Program-made: the position numbers and the translations under genes
Source: Takashimella koratensis
Taxonomy: Eukaryota > Basidiomycota > Tremellomycetes > Trichosporonales > Tetragoniomycetaceae
Reading direction: 5' to 3'
Assembly (NCBI GenBank): GCA_003116875.1
Contig: BCKT01000016.1
Location: 124,001 to 188,000, forward strand
DNA: 64,000 nt
Shown here: positions 59,028 to 64,000 of the stretch, piece by piece
How positions within the stretch are numbered: position 1 is the first letter of the stretch
Layout: each line of letters begins with the position of its first letter
The notes under the pieces: generated by a model
The model's database searches: none
What the model was told of the DNA's origin: nothing
Seen by the model: the letters and a program-made list of their open reading frames with translations, nothing else

Positions 59028-61829
59028 CTACTGACTCAATCTGCGATACTTCTCCCCCTTCAACGTACCGCCTTCCAAATCCCAATTCTCTGCCAAATCC
59101 GGGTTACTCGTCCAAGCTTCTTTGACACTGCCCAACGATGTCATCGTCCCCGTCCTTGCTCTCATCCGACGCCGGCTGGTATTCTCAATCGCCAGAGACG
59201 GAGCAGAAGAAGTCATGGTGAGCTCACGCAAGACTTCAGTCTCCCGCACAGTCGCTTCGTGTCGCTTGATCGCAGTCTCTGCGAGCTCGAGAAGATCATG
59301 TGTGGCTCGTTCGTATCCGTTCCAAAACAGTGCTCGACGCGAGTCGGCATCCGCGAGGAGCTCAGCCTTTTGTCGTTCGCTCAAACCTTGCTCCTCCATA
59401 AGTCTCTGTACGATGGTACGCATCCCTGCAGATTCGTGACCTTCGACTGTGCTCTGCCGAGCCGCCGAGACATGCTGGTGCCACTCTTTAAGCGTATCGA
59501 TAATCTGTCGTCAGCGGTGTCTCTTTTCAACTCACTTCATAAGGCAACCTATCCATTCGTTGACGATCATGCAACCTGGCCTCCCGCTCCACTGGCGCCG
59601 CACTTTCTCTAAACTCTCGCACCGCCGCAATCGCTTTCCTCGTCTTCTTCTGAACCAATGCCGATTTGTATCGATTCGCGTACGCCTCGGTCAACACGGC
59701 GATCAACAGCGTGACCGTGGCGACACCAAAGATTGCCCAGATGATAACTTCTATCAGCTAGGTTTTTGTTCCACTTACAGAAAGCACGACCCGCTGGACT
59801 CGTCGGAGTCACCTCGCCATACCCAATCGTCGTGAAAGCCACGAAACAAAAGTAAAAACCGATAAACCAAGACCACTGCTCAGTGTATGTGAAGACGGTC
59901 GCTCCGACCAGCCAGAAAGCGATGAAGAGGGAGAATGCAAAAGTGAATTTGATCAGGTTTTCCATCTTCTCCTCTTTGGCAATCTTCCTTTGAAACTCGC
60001 GATAATTCTCTTCGCTGAGTAGACTTTGCGCGTTGAGAATCTCCTCTTGCGCTCTGGTCTCGTTGACATCCTCGACACTGGTATCCGGCGCAACCGTCTC
60101 GTTCGGAGCAGATGCCTGCCTACTTGCAATCACCTGAGCCGCCTCGTCTTCCGCTTCTTGCAACTGCGCCGAGGACAATGCGCGAACGTTTAGTTTCTTC
60201 CCCTTGGAACCACCGCGCATCCCACCACCTCGACTGAGGTACATCTTTGCGCCTATCTCCACGAGTTTGCGTTCAATCGCCGCGCGACGGACAGTCTCTT
60301 CTTGTCGTTGTTGTTTGCGAAGTCGGTGGCGTAAGAGGACTTCGTGACGGCGGCGGCGATATGCCGCGTTCCACGATTCGACCAGTGTATCGCGGGCAGT
60401 ACCAACGGCAACGGCCCTGAGGTCAGTGGGGGTCTTTCTACCGCTTACAGGTTGAGAATGCCAATGGGGATGTAGAAGAAGATGAAGATTTTCGCGCCAG
60501 TTGTAGTGGGAGTGATCTGCGATTAGTTTTGAATATTATTCACTTACGTCTCCAAAGCCAATTGTCCTGGGGTCAGCGTGATCTTGTGTCGACTCACTCA
60601 ATAGAGACCACGGTAAAGTACATGACACTCTGGAATGGCACATCGGGGAGTAAAAAGTTGAGACACAACGCGCCAATCTGGTGTCAGCGTGGCCTAAGCC
60701 TCTCTTACCGCAATGTAAACGAGTAAGACCATGCAGATGATGACCAAACTGCGTTGTTTTGGAGTCAAGCCCGATCCACTCCGTTGAAACTCTTTCGTCT
60801 TGTATAGGTCGTACACGAGTGTGATATTGGTAAACATGCTGGCCACGGTAGAGCAGACACATAGCCAGAATGCTTCGGAATAGGTGAACCCGTCGTCGAC
60901 GTTGTGTATAACACCAAAGATGGTTACCGCGATAATGTTAATAATATCTATGGTCAGCTCGTCAATGCATGAACCTACCGTGAAGACTAAGAGCCACGAT
61001 GGTAACAATGGTCGAGGTCAGGACTCGCCGCTCGAGGAAGCGCGAGATGAGAGCAATGTTTGCGATTACACCACATGCCATGGAGATGGCCAGGCCGACA
61101 TCGAGAATCACAGGGTTGCTCTGATACACCACAGGCATGTTGTCCACGGTGCGAACGTACCAGTGTTCCGTAAGGCCTGGGGTCAGTTTGGTTTACGCCT
61201 AACCCACCTGGAATCTCTAGCAAGATACTGAAAGGCTGAAGCAAACCCGAGAGAATCGGCGTCCACCTATACTTTGGCGGAATGTAATCTGGGTCACTCT
61301 CATCCACCCCACTTGACGATTTATCACCAATCAACCAATGCCATGACTTTGACCAAAAACCTCGATACGCCCGATCGTGTCGTCGCTCCCAGGCCTCCGA
61401 GATCGAAGTGGTAAATGTGGAAAACGTCTGCGCGGTATTTGTCCTCGTCATTGACAGTGCTCGATGGATTCGGCGTGGTCGAACGTGGACATCCTCGTAT
61501 GACCCTTTCTCGATACTGGATGCGGGCTCGTTGATAGTGACTGTACGTTTCATGCGAGGGCTCGCAGGGCGGATGTCAAGATCGCTCATGGGTGAGGAAG
61601 TCCGCCTGATCTCTGCGCTCTTCTTCGGCGACGTCGGGAGGGACAGCCCATGTCGCTCCAGATCCTCAAGGTACACCTCGTCCTCTGCTTGCATCTGCGC
61701 AAAAGCATCCTCCTCTGCATCGTCGATATCTTCCTGTTGTACTGCCGAGGGCCGTCGCGATGGTCCAGGCTCATCAAGGTGTAGCTTGATGTCCTTGTGG
61801 ACCGGGGTGAGGAGGAATGGGCTCGCCAT
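59028..61829 (-). CDS. TOK1-type outward-rectifying two-pore potassium channel
   Basis: Fungal plasma-membrane K+ channel with eight membrane segments and two pore loops. ATG 61829 starts MASPFLLTPVHKDIK, followed by a long Ser-rich cytosolic N-terminus, then YRWTPILSGLLQPFSILLEI and further segments. First pore: SIETIGFGDITP. Second pore: AFTTIGYGEVTP. Both filters are intact. Between them lies a charged loop of about 200 residues (RRRRHEVLLRHRLRKQQRQE ... KLNVRALSSAQLQEAEDEAA). The C-terminus is helical and ends EKYRRLSQ. Introns mostly 30-45 nt. It sets membrane potential and K+ balance. Divergent from the DCR2-like gene. Confidence 0.93.
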
Positions 61830-62233
61830 GGTCGTATTCACAATGGTGGGAGAGAAGGGGTGGATGTGAAACGTGGGGTTATTTCAAGGTAGCATGGTGG
61901 GGTAGGGGATGAAAGGAGATGATAAGGGGGATGGGCGGGTTGCGATGGTTAATGAGCGGGGTAGGTTGGAGCGGGTGGTGAAAGCCAGAATAGAACGTTT
62001 GATAGCGGCTCGCTTCAGGTGGCTCCAGTCGCCGATAGGCTCTGATCTCTGGTCTCTCCCTAGGGCTGGCTGGCCGCTGGTTGGCTTTGTTTTCGTCGAT
62101 CTCATCCCGCCAGGCACAAAGGAGCGGTGGGGTGTTACGTAAGCCCAAATTACTCCCCTCCGTCCCCGTCTCTATGGCTGCGGCAACGACTTGACCGATC
62201 ACTCCATTCACGTTCTTGTTATCCACAACCATC
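61830..62233. promoter_or_regulatory. Divergent promoter of the K+ channel and DCR2-like genes
   Basis: 404 bases separating the two start codons. A short AGGTAGCATGGTGGGGTAGGG piece and a C/T-rich leader before the right-hand ATG. No gene seen. Confidence 0.45.
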
Positions 62234-64000
62234 ATGCCCCGCCTCAGACCAGACTACAACTACAAACCACCTCGAATCTCGTACCTACGCTCAGCACTCC
62301 CTTACTTCCTCCTCCTCCTTGCTTTTGCGTTCGCCCTCTCAACCTACTCCCTTCTTTCACATTTCCGCGGACCCGCGAGGAAGCAGCAGATAGGATGGCA
62401 ATCGTGGGATGTAGTTGATCTGTCCGCTACCGAGGGCGAGAGCGATGATGTAGTGGTCACTAATGGGACGAAATTTGTCCCAAGTATCCCTCTGGACAAC
62501 TGGGTGGGTTATACCTTTAGCGGCGCTGACGACAGAACCCATTGGCCGTTCACACAACAGGACGTGAGTAAGCTCAAGACCCCGCTGATATCAGTCACGG
62601 AAATTGCCATCAAACCGTGCTACTTCCCTCCCTACCTGTTTCCCAGCTACTGTGCACCAGAGACAACCCCCGAGCTTGACAAGACCAAGGGAAAGTGGGT
62701 GATCGTTGAACGCGACCTTAATATGCGCACGGGGATGTGGTAAGTCACCGTCCGAAATCGCCTAACATCAGGTATCTCAACGTTTACTACCGACGTACTC
62801 GCCGCCTCGATGTCCCTCTGATCGCACACCTCAAAGTGGTTCCAGAACCCCCTCCCGCTGATCTCGACCTTGACGGCTGGACCAAGGCTAGTGGAGACCT
62901 GCACAGTGGGCTGTGGCCGAGTCAATCCGAGTTGAGGCTATGGTACAAAACCCGCGAGCAGCTCTGGGACGGGTGGAAGCGACAGAGTATGGACTATGAC
63001 GACGCGGATATCATCACCGAGATGGATGTTGTGTATGGTGACGACGACCCCTTCTTTGGATTCCAAAGGGTCGAGGGAGGGGTCGTGACCAAGGCCAAGC
63101 CGGGGAGATGGGAGTCGGTCGACTTAGCCTTTAGGCGAGGGAATCCAAGTGAGTGAAAGGTTTTCGTAGCTAATGGCAGTCGCTCCCAAGGCCAGACGAC
63201 CCAAATTTCACGACGACGGGACGTTCAAAATCATGCAAAGTGCGTGGAGTGGTGACTTGGCTGACCTTAGTCGCCGACCTGCACTACTCTGTTGGGTCTG
63301 GGTCCTGCCGCGATACCGACAAGGCAGACTGTATCGGCGATCCGGACACTGCCTTGTGGCTCGCCGACGCTCTCGACGCCGAGAAACCAGACCTTGTTGT
63401 AGGTTTCACGAGTATCCCGCTAACTCTAGGTGTTCTCCGGGGACCAGCTCAATGGGCAAGATACATCCTACGACTCTCGATCCGTCCTTGCAAAGTTTGC
63501 CAAGCCTGTCATTGATCGTAAAATCCCTTGGGCCGCTGTGTTTGGTAAGTCCTCGTATGACGCCTCTGACGATAGGAAACCACGACAGTGAAATTGCCGA
63601 GGATCGCGAGTTGCAGATGCGCATGCTTCGTGCGATGCCTTACTCCCTCGCCCGAAGTGGACCGGCCAACGTCGACGGTGTTGGCAATTGTAGGTCATGA
63701 TTCGATTACGCTGACAACAGATGTGATCAAATTATTCTCACCCGATGCGTAAGTCTTGATCATTCGCCGCTAATGACAGCTCCCGTACCCACGTATTCAC
63801 GCTCTACTTCCTCGACTCGGGATCATACCAAAAAGTGGTCCTTCCCTGGGCGAAACCCGACTACGACTACATCAAAACGTAAGTCTCCTTTGAACCCGCT
63901 GACACCAGCTCCCAAATCGAATGGTTCCACAACGTCTCATCCCATATCAAACCCATCTCTCGCCCCTTTCAACCAGACGGAGGTCAGGATTTGGGCAAGA
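62234..64000 (+). CDS. DCR2-like calcineurin-type phosphatase (5' part; runs off right edge)
   Basis: Metallophosphoesterase like yeast DCR2, a phosphatase linked to cell-cycle start and to dampening the unfolded-protein response. ATG 62234 starts MPRLRPDYNYKPPRISYLRS followed by a membrane segment (LPYFLLLLAFAFALSTYSLL), so probably a type II ER/Golgi protein. After an N-terminal domain (VVDLSATEGESDDVVVTNGT, HWPFTQQDVSKLKTPLISVT), the phosphoesterase motifs begin: FKIMQIADLHYSVGSGSCRD (D-x-H), VVFSGDQLNGQ (GDxx), and AVFGNHDSE (GNHD). Exons are split by introns near 31-35 nt. The remaining motifs (GHDH-type) are beyond the window. Confidence 0.88.

Overview
This is nuclear DNA of a fungus, almost certainly a basidiomycete yeast. 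Evidence: intron-dense genes with GTRAGT donors and CTRAY branch points; fungus-specific genes (OCH1-type mannosyltransferase, CWH43, TOK1-type K+ channel, SSK2-type MAPKKK, DCR2-type phosphatase, QCR10); a nuclear tRNA-Tyr with an intron. A Tremellomycetes/Trichosporonales-like lineage is my guess; I could not test it. The most striking general property is intron size: most introns I could resolve by joining conserved protein motifs are only 30-35 nt, with the branch point a few bases from the 3' AG.

Layout. 1-3.3 kb: a GH5 exo-beta-1,3-glucanase cut by the left edge, an unrecognised membrane protein, and ribosomal protein eS7 (all minus). 3.7-14.9 kb: six tandem same-strand members of one protein family that I do not recognise; three of them carry a single coding lesion (frameshift, nonsense, frameshift). 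15.1-18.0 kb: a PRELI/UPS lipid-transfer protein facing an NDUFAF5-like complex I assembly methyltransferase, then ribosomal protein eL19. 18.3-20.6 kb: an OCH1-like mannosyltransferase whose 405-nt intron is largely minisatellite. 20.6-30 kb: a gene-poor, repeat-bearing stretch with two MITE-like palindromic elements, a second copy of one of them, a tRNA-Tyr, and decayed minus-strand copies of a GIY-YIG-like gene. The intact relative lies at 30.0-31.9 kb on the plus strand.

32.4-64 kb is conserved housekeeping sequence: PAB1, SSK2-like MAPKKK, CWH43, YPT1/RAB1, QCR10, CHD1, an acid sphingomyelinase-like enzyme, a His/Gly-rich protein, a TOK1-like two-pore K+ channel, and a DCR2-like phosphatase cut by the right edge. 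Several neighbours touch wall, GPI-anchor, glycosylation or osmostress biology (GH5 glucanase, OCH1, SSK2 and CWH43 as a divergent pair, TOK1), but eukaryotic neighbours need not be co-regulated. The two parts most worth follow-up are the six-gene array and the GIY-YIG-like family, together with the very short introns.
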